From the NCBI RefSeq assembly GCF_004348425.1, contig NZ_SMKK01000028.1, forward strand, positions 1-50,540: a DNA stretch of 50,540 nucleotides. The letters run 5' to 3'. The first letter of the stretch is position 1. Each line of letters starts with the position of its first letter. A program made the translations under genes and the position numbers. Below, one piece after another: positions 17,001 to 25,465 of this stretch. Origin of the DNA: Actinomadura sp. 7K507. Lineage in GTDB: Bacteria > Actinomycetota > Actinomycetes > Streptosporangiales > Streptosporangiaceae. A model generated the notes under the pieces. The model had not been told where the DNA came from. It saw only the letters and a list, made by a program, of their open reading frames with translations, and did no database searches.

Positions 17001-18965
17001 TTAGTCGAGGACGAGGATTCCCTCCGTGCTTCCCCTCAGGTGCACGGCCACGCCACCAGGGATCTCCACCAACTCCAGGGGCCGCACAAGGCACCACTCC
17101 CTGTCCGGAACGGTGGCCGGCTGGAACGGGCCCTGCCGTTCGCCGGTGGCGATGTCGAGGGTGGCCATCGCGCAGCTCTCGAATCGGCCCGCGGCGGTCA
17201 GTTCGCGGTACGCGACGAGCAGCCGCCCGTCGCCGAGCAGCGCGTCCGGACCGGGAGAATCGTTCAGGTCGCGGACCTCGATGCCGGGGATGTCGAGAGA
17301 CCAGGACTTCTTACCGTTCCGGACGTCGAAGGCGCGCAGGGCCGTCGAGTAGCGTGCGCCATCGCCCGTCCCGGTGCGGCGGTTCTCAGCGAAGACCGCC
17401 GTACCGGCCGCGGCGTGCAACGGCCCGCGCTCGCCCGGGTCGTCCGATCTCAATCGGCTGCCGCTTCCGCCCGGCCGCCACCACACCGGCCGGCCGTCGG
17501 TGACCCGGACCCCGACCAGGTTGTGCGACACGGTCGTCTCGCCGGTCTCGCCGACCTCGCTCCGGTAGATCTCGCGAGCGTCGACGACCGCCATTCCATC
17601 GGTGACCCCCACCGACACCTGCTCGAACCGCTCCACGTCACCGGGCTCGGCGCCCTCCCGGCTGACCCGCCACGACCAGAGCGGCCGACCGTCGCCGCCG
17701 ACCCGCACCAGCCGATGACGGGGATCGACATGCTCCTTGTCGCTGTAGCAGGAGACGACCGTCAGCACATCGCCGCCGACCGGAGCGACTTCGGTGGGGC
17801 GGCATCCCTCGTCCAGGACGAACCGCCACGCCGTGTCGCCATCGGAGGTGAGCATGCTCAGCGCACCCCGCTCCGCGGAGTCGGTCTCCTCCCGGGACGG
17901 CGCCATGTCGACGACCACGCGGCCTTCGCCGACCCCGACGACGCTCGCGGTGTCCGGCACCGCGAAATCCGCGTTCTGCCGCCCGGAGACCGTGTCGAAC
18001 ACCCACACCCGGGTGTCGGCGCGCAACCCGTCGATGAACAACGCCCGCGGCGCGTCCACGAAGACCGTCATCGCGAGAAACCGCCCATCCGGGCTGACCG
18101 CCGTGCTGCCGGTGTCCACTCGGTTGCGCCGGTGCCGCGGGCCGAACACGCGGACGTCCCACCGGTGGAACGCCCAGCGCTGGGCCCCGCTCGCCGGATC
18201 CAGCATCCGCAGGCCTCGTGCGTCCAGGACCGCCAAGCCGCCGGCCGTGCCGATCACAGAGGTGGGGGCAGAACCGGACGCCCCCTTCCCGCGCTGCGGC
18301 CTGGACCACGCCACCGAGCCGGTCAACGCCGGGGCACCGGCATCGGGGGCCGGACGGTCTGTCGTCACCCCGTCGGTGTTCACCGCGGCCACCCACCACG
18401 GCACCGCGCCGACCGCCAGGGCCGCGCTGAGCAGCAGCACCACGGCGGCGGCCCCCGCTCCGACGGCCGATCGCAGGCGACCCGGCGGATCAGCCCGCGC
18501 GGCGTCTCCACCCAGCGGCGGCAGGCTGCCCACCACCAGCGTCAGGGCGCCGGTACCCGCCAAGGCCAAGGCCAGGATCATCAGCGGCGAACTCAACCCC
18601 ACGCCACCGGACAGGCCCGGCGTCGGCATGCGCGACACCACCAGGACCAACGCGGCCACGCATCCGGCCGCCATGACCGAACTCGCCAGGGTCCGGATCC
18701 GGCGACCGCGCCGTCCAGGCTGCCGGCCCGGCGGAGACGAACGGGTGGCCCAGACGATCCAGACCCACGCCAGGCACGCCGCCATCAGCCCCACGGCCAA
18801 CCCGGCAAGCCAGCCTTCCGGGTCGTCCAGCCGCCCGGTGCGTTGGTATTCATTGACACCATCACCGGGAAGGTTCGCCACACCGGCCACGACCGCCCCG
18901 GAGAGTGACGCCGTCACGCCCGCGGTCGCCAGGGGAGCCCTCGACATCGTCTTCAGGCGTGACAT
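17001..18965 (-). CDS. membrane-anchored PQQ-like beta-propeller protein
   Basis: The 654-residue protein has several N-terminal hydrophobic segments (about 12-32, 52-72, 95-112, 125-150 and 170-192) followed by an external domain of about 450 residues. That domain has repeated propeller-blade motifs: LAVLDARGLRMLDPASGAQRW, DTRVWVFDTVSGR, LVRVGGDGRPLWSWRV, GVRVTDGRPVWW and ALRAFDVRNGKKSW. These 'G..LW.W' and 'D...G...W' patterns are those of PQQ-binding-like propellers; no quinone or catalytic residues can be named. Start ATG 18965 has AGAGG upstream; ATG 18947 is possible. The gene stands alone between a convergent DUF1579-like gene and a divergent marR. Its role is unknown. Confidence 0.85.
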   Translation of the reverse strand: MSRLKTMSRAPLATAGVTASLSGAVVAGVANLPGDGVNEYQRTGRLDDPEGWLAGLAVGLMAACLAWVWIVWATRSSPPGRQPGRRGRRIRTLASSVMAAGCVAALVLVVSRMPTPGLSGGVGLSSPLMILALALAGTGALTLVVGSLPPLGGDAARADPPGRLRSAVGAGAAAVVLLLSAALAVGAVPWWVAAVNTDGVTTDRPAPDAGAPALTGSVAWSRPQRGKGASGSAPTSVIGTAGGLAVLDARGLRMLDPASGAQRWAFHRWDVRVFGPRHRRNRVDTGSTAVSPDGRFLAMTVFVDAPRALFIDGLRADTRVWVFDTVSGRQNADFAVPDTASVVGVGEGRVVVDMAPSREETDSAERGALSMLTSDGDTAWRFVLDEGCRPTEVAPVGGDVLTVVSCYSDKEHVDPRHRLVRVGGDGRPLWSWRVSREGAEPGDVERFEQVSVGVTDGMAVVDAREIYRSEVGETGETTVSHNLVGVRVTDGRPVWWRPGGSGSRLRSDDPGERGPLHAAAGTAVFAENRRTGTGDGARYSTALRAFDVRNGKKSWSLDIPGIEVRDLNDSPGPDALLGDGRLLVAYRELTAAGRFESCAMATLDIATGERQGPFQPATVPDREWCLVRPLELVEIPGGVAVHLRGSTEGILVLD

Positions 18966-19100
18966 CGCATACCTCTAAGGGGGCGAGTGGGTCACCGCAA
19001 GGCCTTAGGCGTACCACGGACACCGGCCGAGCGCCATTGCCCGCCGGACGCGCTGGCATGCCTGCACCAATGGGGGCGACCGGCCGCCATCGCCAGGGGG

Positions 19101-19119
19101 TCGTTGGTTGGGCCAACGA
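19101..19119. promoter_or_regulatory. inverted repeat, probable MarR operator
   Basis: TCGTTGG (19101-19107) and CCAACGA (19113-19119) are perfect inverted 7-mers around a 5-base centre. A -10-like TAGGCT (19123-19128) follows, eight bases before the marR ATG at 19137, so the mRNA is probably leaderless and the dyad overlaps the core promoter, as expected for autorepression. Confidence 0.6.
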
Positions 19120-19136
19120 GCTCTAGGCTGAGCCGT

Positions 19137-19595
19137 ATGACGACGGCTGATGCCCCGACGCCCGCGCGCCTCCTGAACGCCCCGAGTTGGCTGATCAGCC
19201 TGGCGTCCGCGCACAGCCACCGCCTGGTCAGCGACGGTTTCGCCGCCGCGGGCGCCCGCGGCTACCACTACCGGCTGCTCGCCGCCCTCGACGAGTACGG
19301 CCCGTCCAGCCAGGCCACGCTCGGCCGCCACACCGGCATCGACCGCAGCGATGTCGTCGCCGCCCTGAACGAACTCGCCGCCAAGGGCCTGATCGAACGC
19401 ACGCCCGACCCGTCCGACCGGCGCCGCAACATCATCACGCTCACCCCGGACGGCTCCCGCCACCTGGAAGAACTCGATGCGGTGTTGGGCGGCATCCAGA
19501 ACGACCTCCTGGCCCCCCTCAGTCCCTCCGAACGTGACCAGCTCACCGGCCTGCTGACCCGGATCATCGACCACCACGCCGCGAGCCTGCCGTGA
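19137..19595 (+). CDS. MarR-family transcriptional regulator
   Basis: The 152-residue protein has the MarR winged-helix pattern: ARGYHYRLLAALDEYGPSSQ, ATLGRHTGIDRSDVVAALNE, LAAKGLIERTPDPSDRRRN and ITLTPDGSRHLEELD, the last including the wing signature DxxDRR. Helices at both ends provide the dimer interface. ATG 19137 is supported by the N-terminal length and the promoter spacing. It is divergent from the propeller gene and followed by a convergent operon. The target is not obvious beyond itself. Confidence 0.92.
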   Translation: MTTADAPTPARLLNAPSWLISLASAHSHRLVSDGFAAAGARGYHYRLLAALDEYGPSSQATLGRHTGIDRSDVVAALNELAAKGLIERTPDPSDRRRNIITLTPDGSRHLEELDAVLGGIQNDLLAPLSPSERDQLTGLLTRIIDHHAASLP

Positions 19596-19623
19596 CCCGT
19601 GTCGGCCAGGCCCGCGGTGCCGC

Positions 19624-20250
19624 CTAGGCGAGGGCGGCGACGCCTTCGTACTCGCCTTGGCCGGCCTCGCCGGTCACCTCGTATTCGAGGAGGAGCAGGC
19701 CGTTCGGGGTGGCCTCGTGGTGGCGTAGGCGGAGGCCGGACGGGGCACCCGGCCCAGCCATCAGCCGCCGGCCGGTGCGGAGGACGGTCGGTGCGACCAC
19801 CAGGCGAAGCGTGTCGATCAGGCCCGCCGACAGCAGTGAGTCGCCGAGGCGGGCGCTGCCGTGGATCTGGATCTCCCGGCCCGGCCGCGCCTTGAGGTCG
19901 GCGACCGTGCGGGCGGGGTCGCCCTTGAGGACGGTCGTGGGGTTCCAGGTCCCTTCGGTGAGGGTGTTCGTCACGACGTACTTCGGCAGGGTGTTCATCC
20001 GCTCGGCGAACGGGTCGGCCGGGTCGGTGATCTGCGGCCAGTCGCGGGCGAACGCCTCGTAGGTCCGCCGTCCGAACAGCAGGCCGTCGGCGAGGTCGAG
20101 CCAGCCGGAGGCGCGCTGGACGAACGTCCCGTCCATGTGGGGGACGAGCCAGCCGCCGCGGGTGAAGCCGCCGCTGGTGTCCTCGTCCGGCGAGCCGGGG
20201 CCCTGGCTGACCCCGTCGAGCGTCACGAACTCAGTGAGAGCGATCTTCAT
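19624..20250 (-). CDS. dihydrofolate-reductase-like (RibD C-terminal) protein
   Basis: The 208-residue protein has the DHFR/RibD-C motifs MKIALTEFVTLDGVSQGPGS, DLADGLLFGRRTYEAFARDWP, PKYVVTNTLTEGTWNPTTVL, IQIHGSARLGDSLLSAGLID and LRLVVAPTVLRTGRRL. It is an NADPH-dependent reductase-like protein of unknown substrate. Its ATG at 20250 overlaps the SRPBCC stop by four bases, so it is the third gene of an ArsR-SRPBCC-DHFR operon, a common actinomycete arrangement. It differs clearly from the paralogue at 12263. Confidence 0.92.
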   Translation of the reverse strand: MKIALTEFVTLDGVSQGPGSPDEDTSGGFTRGGWLVPHMDGTFVQRASGWLDLADGLLFGRRTYEAFARDWPQITDPADPFAERMNTLPKYVVTNTLTEGTWNPTTVLKGDPARTVADLKARPGREIQIHGSARLGDSLLSAGLIDTLRLVVAPTVLRTGRRLMAGPGAPSGLRLRHHEATPNGLLLLEYEVTGEAGQGEYEGVAALA

Positions 20251-20723
20251 CGGACGCCCTCCGCGAACGCGGCCAGCTGGGCGGCGACCGTGCCCCAGCC
20301 GTCGGTGAAGCCGAGCTTCTCGTGATGGGCGCGGGCGTCGGGCGTTCCGTGGCGGACGACGATCCGGTAGTCCGTGCCGTCCGGGTGGTCGTCCAGCGTG
20401 ATCGTGGCGGTCATCGCGACCGGGGCGGGGCTCGCCGGACGCCACGTGCTGTCGACCGCGTTGGTGAACACGAGCCGTTCGAGTTCGTCGACGGCGACGA
20501 AGCACGCGTCCGTGTGCGGGACGAACTCGGCGCCGTCGTCGCTCATCCGCGTCACGAACGCGCCGCCGGGCCGCGGGTCCAGGCGGTCGACGCGGCAGCG
20601 GGCCGGGGCGGGGATCCACCAGCGCTCAAGCTGGGACGGGTCCGTCCAGGCGTTCCACACCGTCGTGCGCGGGGCGCGGATGATCCGCTCCAGGGCGAGG
20701 TCGAGGTCTCGGTCAAAGGTCAT
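20247..20723 (-). CDS. SRPBCC/AHSA1-family protein
   Basis: The 158-residue protein is an activator-of-Hsp90-ATPase-like START-fold protein: LALERIIRAPRTTVWNAWTDPSQLERWW, RLDPRPGGAFVTRM and TATITLDDHPDGTDYRI, with the C-terminal helix HHEKLGFTDGWGTVAAQLAAF. The fold forms a hydrophobic pocket, and members in ArsR operons are thought to bind or sequester small molecules. It is the middle gene of the operon and overlaps both neighbours by four bases. Confidence 0.93.
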   Translation of the reverse strand: MTFDRDLDLALERIIRAPRTTVWNAWTDPSQLERWWIPAPARCRVDRLDPRPGGAFVTRMSDDGAEFVPHTDACFVAVDELERLVFTNAVDSTWRPASPAPVAMTATITLDDHPDGTDYRIVVRHGTPDARAHHEKLGFTDGWGTVAAQLAAFAEGVR

Positions 20724-21058
20724 TGCCGGTTCTCCTCCGGGTCGGTGACGAACTGTTCGAGGCGGTCGGTGCGCGCCTCCCAGATCCGGCGCTGCTCCGC
20801 GAGCCAGCCGTCGACCAGGTCGAGCCGCTCGCGGTTGAGTTCGCAGGTGCGCACCCGGCCGGACTTGACCGTGCGGATGAGCCCGTTCGATTCGAGCGTC
20901 CGCACGTGCTTCATGAACGAGGGGAGGGTCATCGGGAACTCGCGGGCGAGGTCGCCGACGCTGGTGGGGCCGTGGCCGAGGCGCCGGACGACGGCGCGCC
21001 GGGTCGGGTCGGCGAGGGCGACGAACACCCCGTCGAGCTGCGCCGAATACTGTGCCAT
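20720..21058 (-). CDS. ArsR-family transcriptional regulator
   Basis: The 112-residue protein begins MAQYSAQLDGVFVALADPTRRAVVRRLGHG, then SVGDLAREFPMTLPSFMKHVRTLESNGLI, then RTVKSGRVRTCELNRERLDLVDGW: the ArsR winged helix with the DPTRR opening. It lacks the metal-binding ELCVCDL motif, so it is of the non-metal type usually paired with SRPBCC proteins. ATG 21058 is chosen over the longer frame to 21082, which would cover the operator. It is the first gene of the operon. Confidence 0.93.
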   Translation of the reverse strand: MAQYSAQLDGVFVALADPTRRAVVRRLGHGPTSVGDLAREFPMTLPSFMKHVRTLESNGLIRTVKSGRVRTCELNRERLDLVDGWLAEQRRIWEARTDRLEQFVTDPEENRQ

Positions 21059-21062
21059 GCGG

Positions 21063-21105
21063 CTAACTATCGCACGCCCCAATAGTTAGTGCAAGGGCTA
21101 AGTAT
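21063..21105 (-). promoter_or_regulatory. ArsR operator and promoter
   Basis: CTAACTAT (21063-21070) and ATAGTTAG (21082-21089) form a perfect inverted pair of 8-mers just upstream of the arsR start. A third half-site, CTAAGTAT, lies at 21098-21105. On the minus strand TTGCAC and an ATAGTT hexamer are 18 bases apart and overlap these sites. The AT-rich patch contrasts with its GC-rich surroundings. Confidence 0.65.
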
Positions 21106-21121
21106 CTCGGCCGCCGGCCGA

Positions 21122-22552
21122 TCAGGCGCCGGCGACCATCACCGGGATGGTCAGGGCTATCAGGACGGTCAGGATCCACAGGGCGGGCGCCGAGCCGAGG
21201 ACCTGCTCGCGGCGGGCGGCGGCGCGTGCGGCCTCCAGGTCGTTCCGCGCCAGCCACCACGGGTTCTCACGGTGCTCCAGCCAGGCATGGACGGCACCCA
21301 GCGCGCCGCCGTACGCCAGGTGGCCGATGAGGCTCGCGAAGTCCGCGGCGATCGTCGGCGGCGTCCACCACAGCGGGACGCCCAGCACCGCGGGCATCAG
21401 GGTCAAGCCGCCGAACACCCACCAGAAGAACCCGTACGACAGCCCCCAGCCGACCCCGGACACCAGGTCGTAGCCGCGCCCGCGGAACAGCAGCGCGTAC
21501 GACACGCCGATGCCCTGGGCGATGAGGAGATGCACGATCCACCCGGCCACGCTGCCGCCCGCGCCGACGAGCTTCGCCACGCTGTCCAGCACGTCGACGA
21601 CGCCCCACACGAAACCGAACAGGACGCCGCCGACGAGCCCGGACAGCGCGCCGTAGCCGACGACCCGCAGCCCGCGTGAGCCGATCGTGCGGGTGCGGAG
21701 CCGCACGTCGTCCACGAACAGGCCGCGGGCGACCGAACCGAGCCAGCCGAAGACGACCGCGATCCCGGCGCCGGCCAGCAGGTACGGCGGAAGCCGGGTC
21801 GTGGCCTCCGCCACCGCGGGCTGCGACCAGTCGAGCGTGCCGTCGTCCAGCAGCGGCGCGATCGTGAGACCGGCCACGATCCACCACAGGAAGCCGTACG
21901 CGGTGCCGCGGACGACCGCCGGCCCGGTGCCCTCCGCGCGGCCGGTGAACACCAGGGGGTAGGCGACCCCCATGCAGACGGCGACGGCGGGCAGCCACCC
22001 GAGACGCGCCCCGGCGCCGAAGGCGAGAACGAGGAGCCCCCCGACGACCAAGGCGGCCAGCAGACCGCGCAGCAGCGTCCCCGGCCGCAGGCGGTCCCCG
22101 GACTCGGAACGGCCGTCCCGCTGGAGGACGGCGAAGACGACCGCGGTGACCGCGCCGTAGTAGAGGTGGCCGAACAGGCTCGGCATGGCCTCCTGCGCGG
22201 CCGCCAGACTCCACGCCATCGGCGTCCCCGACAGCAGCGGCAGCAGCGTCAAGGTCCCCAGGAACCACCAGAACACCCCGTAGGCGAGGCCCCAGAACAG
22301 CAGCTCCCTCGACCGGACCCGCTGATGCACCGCCAGCAGCCCGAACCCGCCGCCGATCACGACCGCGATCGCCATGTTCAGGACGAAGCCGAGCCACGGC
22401 GACCCGGACCCCGCGAGCACCGCGACGTCCGGGAGCGTGCCGAGCGACAGCATCGCCGCCCCCCAGACCAGGCCCCCGGCCGCGCCGGCGAACGCGCCGG
22501 CCGGTGCGCCCCGCCCGGGGAACACCGGCTCGCGGACCGCCTCCGCCGTCAT
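21122..22552 (-). CDS. multi-pass membrane protein with three copies of a YGxxWW-LTL module
   Basis: The 476-residue protein is almost entirely hydrophobic and built from repeats. The core signature YGVFWWFLGTLTLLPLL (91-107) recurs as YGFLWWIVAGLTIAPLL (219-235) and YGFFWWVFGGLTLMPAV (373-389). Each is followed by a Trp-containing loop (MAWSLAAA, LDWSQPAV, LWWTPPTI) and a helix ending in GHLYYGAVTAVVF, LAGAGIAVVF or GHLAYGGALGAVH. Glycine-rich helices such as GAAGGLVWGAAML and GLVGGVLFGFVWG precede each unit. I do not recognise the family. It is downstream of and overlaps by four bases the NDH-2 gene, whose N terminus carries a fourth copy of the module. A quinone-linked or transport role is possible but unproven. 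Confidence 0.85.
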   Translation of the reverse strand: MTAEAVREPVFPGRGAPAGAFAGAAGGLVWGAAMLSLGTLPDVAVLAGSGSPWLGFVLNMAIAVVIGGGFGLLAVHQRVRSRELLFWGLAYGVFWWFLGTLTLLPLLSGTPMAWSLAAAQEAMPSLFGHLYYGAVTAVVFAVLQRDGRSESGDRLRPGTLLRGLLAALVVGGLLVLAFGAGARLGWLPAVAVCMGVAYPLVFTGRAEGTGPAVVRGTAYGFLWWIVAGLTIAPLLDDGTLDWSQPAVAEATTRLPPYLLAGAGIAVVFGWLGSVARGLFVDDVRLRTRTIGSRGLRVVGYGALSGLVGGVLFGFVWGVVDVLDSVAKLVGAGGSVAGWIVHLLIAQGIGVSYALLFRGRGYDLVSGVGWGLSYGFFWWVFGGLTLMPAVLGVPLWWTPPTIAADFASLIGHLAYGGALGAVHAWLEHRENPWWLARNDLEAARAAARREQVLGSAPALWILTVLIALTIPVMVAGA

Positions 22553-24279
22553 CGCGCGGCCTGCTCGGGCAGCGGCACCGGCGCGTCCGCCGGCGGGCCG
22601 GTGACGACGATGTCGCGCGGGAACGCCACGTCCAGGACCCAGTCGAGGAGGACGCGGACACGGCGCTCGACACCGGGCAGCTTGGCGAGGTAGATGCCGC
22701 GCCAGAGCAGCCAGGCGCTCAGGCCGGAGAAGGGACGGCCGCGGATCTCCCCGGCGGCCGTGCGATGGCCCAGCGCCACGAAGGTCCCGATCGACTTGAA
22801 GCGGAACGGGCTGGGCCGCTGCCCCTTCAGGACGGCGGCGACGTTGTCGGCGACCGCCCTGCCCTCCCGCGTCGCGTGCTGGGCGGTCGGCGGGTACAGG
22901 GCGCCGTCCTCGGCGGGGATCTGGGCGCAGTCGCCGACCGCCCAGACACGGTCCATCTCGAACGCGCGGAGCGTCCGGTCGACGACGACCGCGCCGCGAC
23001 GGCCGCTCTCACCCGGAAGGGTCCGCAGCAGCGGGCTCGGCCGGTTGCCCGCCGTCCACACGAAGGTCGCCGTCTCGACCGCCTCGCCGTCGTCGAGCCG
23101 CACGGCCCGGCTGGTCGCGCCGGTCACGCGGACACCGAGGCGGAACTCGATGCCGCGCGACCGCAGCTTGCCGAGCGCGTAGCCGCCGAGACGCTCCGAC
23201 AGCTCGGGCAGGATGCGCTCATCCGCGTGGACGAGGACGAAACGCGGCTCGTCCGGGGAGATGGCGGGATAGAAGTGGAGCACGTCATGGGTCAGGTCGT
23301 ACAGCTCGGCGACCGACTCGGTCCCGGCGAACCCTCCGCCCGCCACGACGAACGTCAGCAGCCGCCTCCGCTCCGCCGGATCGGCCTCCTGGTCGGCGCG
23401 CTCCAGCAGCGCCAGCACCCGTTCGCGCAACCGCACCGCGTCCCCGAGCGACTTCAGCGTCAGCGCGTGCTCCGCCACGCCCGGCAGGTCGAGGAAATCC
23501 GGGACGGACCCGACCGCCAGCACCAGATGCTCGTACCCGATGGGCTCGCCGCCCGTCTCCAGGACCACGCGCCGCCGGGCGACGTCGACCCCGGCGACCC
23601 GGCCATGGCGGAACCGCGTGTGCGGCGCGGCGGCGCGGACCGGTGAACCGATGTGCTGCCCCTCCAGGCCACCGGACGCGACCTCCGCGAGCATCGGCGT
23701 GAACAGCAAGTAGTTGGAGTCGCTGACCAGCGTCACGTCGACGCGGTGCCCCCGCAGGTTCAGCCGCTCGAACCGGCGCGCGGCGCTGATCCCGCCGAAC
23801 CCTCCCCCGACGATCACCACGCGCGGCGCGGGCACCTCCGCCTTGGCGGGACGCCCGCGGAACCGCCGCACGGCGAGGTGGAACAGCAGCCCGGACAGGG
23901 TCCCCTGGAGCAGCGAGCCGACCAGTTCCGGATACACCGCCGCGGCCGCCTCGACCGACCACGTCGGCCTGGTCCCCCGGAGCATCGGGTTCAGCGTCAG
24001 CCACCACACCGTCCAGCCGAGCAGCCCGAGCAGCAGCCCGCCCGCCGCCGACACCGCCGGACCGGACGGCCGCCGCCCGACGAACCCGCCGAGCAGCACA
24101 CCCATGACCATCGCGTACAGGGCGAACACCGCCCAGCCGTACGCGCCGTGGGACGCCAGCAGGCCCTGCCAGGCCATCAGCGCCCCGACCGCCAGCCCCG
24201 GCACCAGCCCACTGCCCATACCGGCGAGCACCCTGACGCCGCTCCCCGGCGCCGCAGGCCCAGGCTCCCGCAGCCGCAC
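22549..24279 (-). CDS. type II NADH dehydrogenase-like FAD oxidoreductase with an N-terminal membrane module
   Basis: Residues from about 150 form an NDH-2-like flavoprotein: the FAD motif VVIVGGGFGGISAARR (about 154-169), YLLFTPMLAEVASGGLE, HLVLAVGSVPDFLDLPG, the second nucleotide motif VVAGGGFAGTESVAEL and the FAD C-terminal motif VWAVGDCAQIP. A final amphipathic segment (LSAWLLWRGIYLAKLPG) fits membrane association. NDH-2 moves electrons from NADH to quinone without pumping. Residues 15-140 are an added membrane domain containing GWTVWWLTLNPMLRGT (88-103), matching the repeats of the downstream protein. GTG 24279 is the first start that includes this domain. The two genes overlap by four bases. 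Confidence 0.88.
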   Translation of the reverse strand: MRLREPGPAAPGSGVRVLAGMGSGLVPGLAVGALMAWQGLLASHGAYGWAVFALYAMVMGVLLGGFVGRRPSGPAVSAAGGLLLGLLGWTVWWLTLNPMLRGTRPTWSVEAAAAVYPELVGSLLQGTLSGLLFHLAVRRFRGRPAKAEVPAPRVVIVGGGFGGISAARRFERLNLRGHRVDVTLVSDSNYLLFTPMLAEVASGGLEGQHIGSPVRAAAPHTRFRHGRVAGVDVARRRVVLETGGEPIGYEHLVLAVGSVPDFLDLPGVAEHALTLKSLGDAVRLRERVLALLERADQEADPAERRRLLTFVVAGGGFAGTESVAELYDLTHDVLHFYPAISPDEPRFVLVHADERILPELSERLGGYALGKLRSRGIEFRLGVRVTGATSRAVRLDDGEAVETATFVWTAGNRPSPLLRTLPGESGRRGAVVVDRTLRAFEMDRVWAVGDCAQIPAEDGALYPPTAQHATREGRAVADNVAAVLKGQRPSPFRFKSIGTFVALGHRTAAGEIRGRPFSGLSAWLLWRGIYLAKLPGVERRVRVLLDWVLDVAFPRDIVVTGPPADAPVPLPEQAAR

Positions 24280-24453
24280 GTCACATCACCGTCCCCGCCA
24301 CCATGGACGGGACCGCCCGCCCCACTCGCCCCAGGGCAGGGTGCCCCGGGTGAAGAACCGGCACGTGCCGCCCGAGGCACTCGCACTCCCGTACGGGCGA
24401 GCACGGCCGCCCGGTTCAGCCACCCCGCGACGGATCGGTCACGGCGGGCAGGG

Positions 24454-25416
24454 TCAGTCGGGCGGTAGGGCCCTGGCGTAGCGCTGCGACAGGTCGCGGA
24501 CGTGCGCGACCAGTTCGGGCGGCGAGTCGACGTGGAAGTCGAGTCCCAGCATCCCCACCCACACGGCGACGACCTCCAGGCTGTCCGCCCCCGTGACGAG
24601 CACGGAATGCGCCTCGTCCACGGTCTCGACGACGCCGACGGTCGGGTTGATCCTCGCCAGCACCTCGTCCGCGGACGCGTCGACGAGGATCCGCGCATGG
24701 ACCCGCCAGCCGGTCGAGGCCACCTCGCGCAGCACGAACGCCGAGTAGTCGCCGCCCTCCATCGGCCGCGCCTGGAAACGTCCGGCCCCGGGCGTCCGGA
24801 GCTCCATCCAGTCGGCGCGGAACGCCGCCCACTCGCCGCCCGGCCGGCGCCGCGCGACGGCGTACCAGCGCTGCTGCCAGCTCACCAGCCGGTACGGATC
24901 GGCTTCGACCCGCTCACCGTCGCGGTAGCGGAAGCGCAGGCCCTGCCGGTCCCGGACCGCCGCCGCCAGCTCGCCGAGCAGGACCGCGTCCACCGTGGGG
25001 TCGGCCACGTTCGTGCCGGTGTTCGCCGGGCCCGCCTCGGTCGTCTCGCGCAGGGCGCGGACGCGCCGGTGGAGCCGCCCGGGAAGGGAGCGCTCCAGCT
25101 TGGCCAGCGCCTCGCCTCCGACGTCGGCCAGCCCCGGCACGGCGGCGCCGACCACGCTCAGCGCGACCGCCACGGCCACCGCCTCGTCGTCGGCGAGCAG
25201 CAGCGGCGGCAGTCGGCCCTGGTCGCCGAGCCGGTACCCGCCGTCGCGCCCGCGGACGGCGTCGACCGGGTAACCCAGCTCGCGCAGCCGCTCGACATCC
25301 TTGCGCACGGTACGGACGTCGATGCCCAGCCGGTCGGCGAGCTGCGGCCCGGTCCAGGTCGGGCGGCCCTGCAGCAGGCCCAGCAGAGCCAGCAGCCTGG
25401 CCGACGTGCCGATCAC
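24454..25416 (-). CDS. WYL-domain transcriptional regulator (YafY-like)
   Basis: The 320-residue protein has an N-terminal HTH_11 winged helix (ARLLALLGLLQGRPTWTGPQ, then LADRLGIDVRTVRKDVERLRELGYPV) and a WYL domain: LRFRYRDGERVEADPYRLVSWQQRWYAVARR, with the WYAVA core. A WCX-like C terminus follows (HARILVDASADEVLARI, PPELVAHVRDLSQRYARAL). WYL regulators sense ligands or nucleic acids. GTG 25416 is chosen because it starts VIGTSARLL, typical of the family; the frame extends to 25452. It is divergent from the epoxide hydrolase with a palindrome between them. Confidence 0.92.
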   Translation of the reverse strand: MIGTSARLLALLGLLQGRPTWTGPQLADRLGIDVRTVRKDVERLRELGYPVDAVRGRDGGYRLGDQGRLPPLLLADDEAVAVAVALSVVGAAVPGLADVGGEALAKLERSLPGRLHRRVRALRETTEAGPANTGTNVADPTVDAVLLGELAAAVRDRQGLRFRYRDGERVEADPYRLVSWQQRWYAVARRRPGGEWAAFRADWMELRTPGAGRFQARPMEGGDYSAFVLREVASTGWRVHARILVDASADEVLARINPTVGVVETVDEAHSVLVTGADSLEVVAVWVGMLGLDFHVDSPPELVAHVRDLSQRYARALPPD

Positions 25417-25440
25417 GACGCCCCCGAAAGATCGCGTGCA

Positions 25441-25465
25441 ATACAGGCCCAAACCTATCCTGTAT
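25441..25465. promoter_or_regulatory. palindrome between WYL regulator and epoxide hydrolase
   Basis: ATACAGG (25441-25447) and CCTGTAT (25459-25465) are perfect inverted 7-mers separated by 11 bases. They fill the 47-base divergent region and overlap TATCCT (25456-25461), a plausible -10 for the hydrolase. This is a likely binding site for the WYL regulator controlling both genes. Confidence 0.6.

Noticed and set aside
17040..18908. Long plus-strand frame over the propeller gene
   Set aside because: His/Arg/Pro-rich composition and no family features; the minus strand encodes clear propeller blades.
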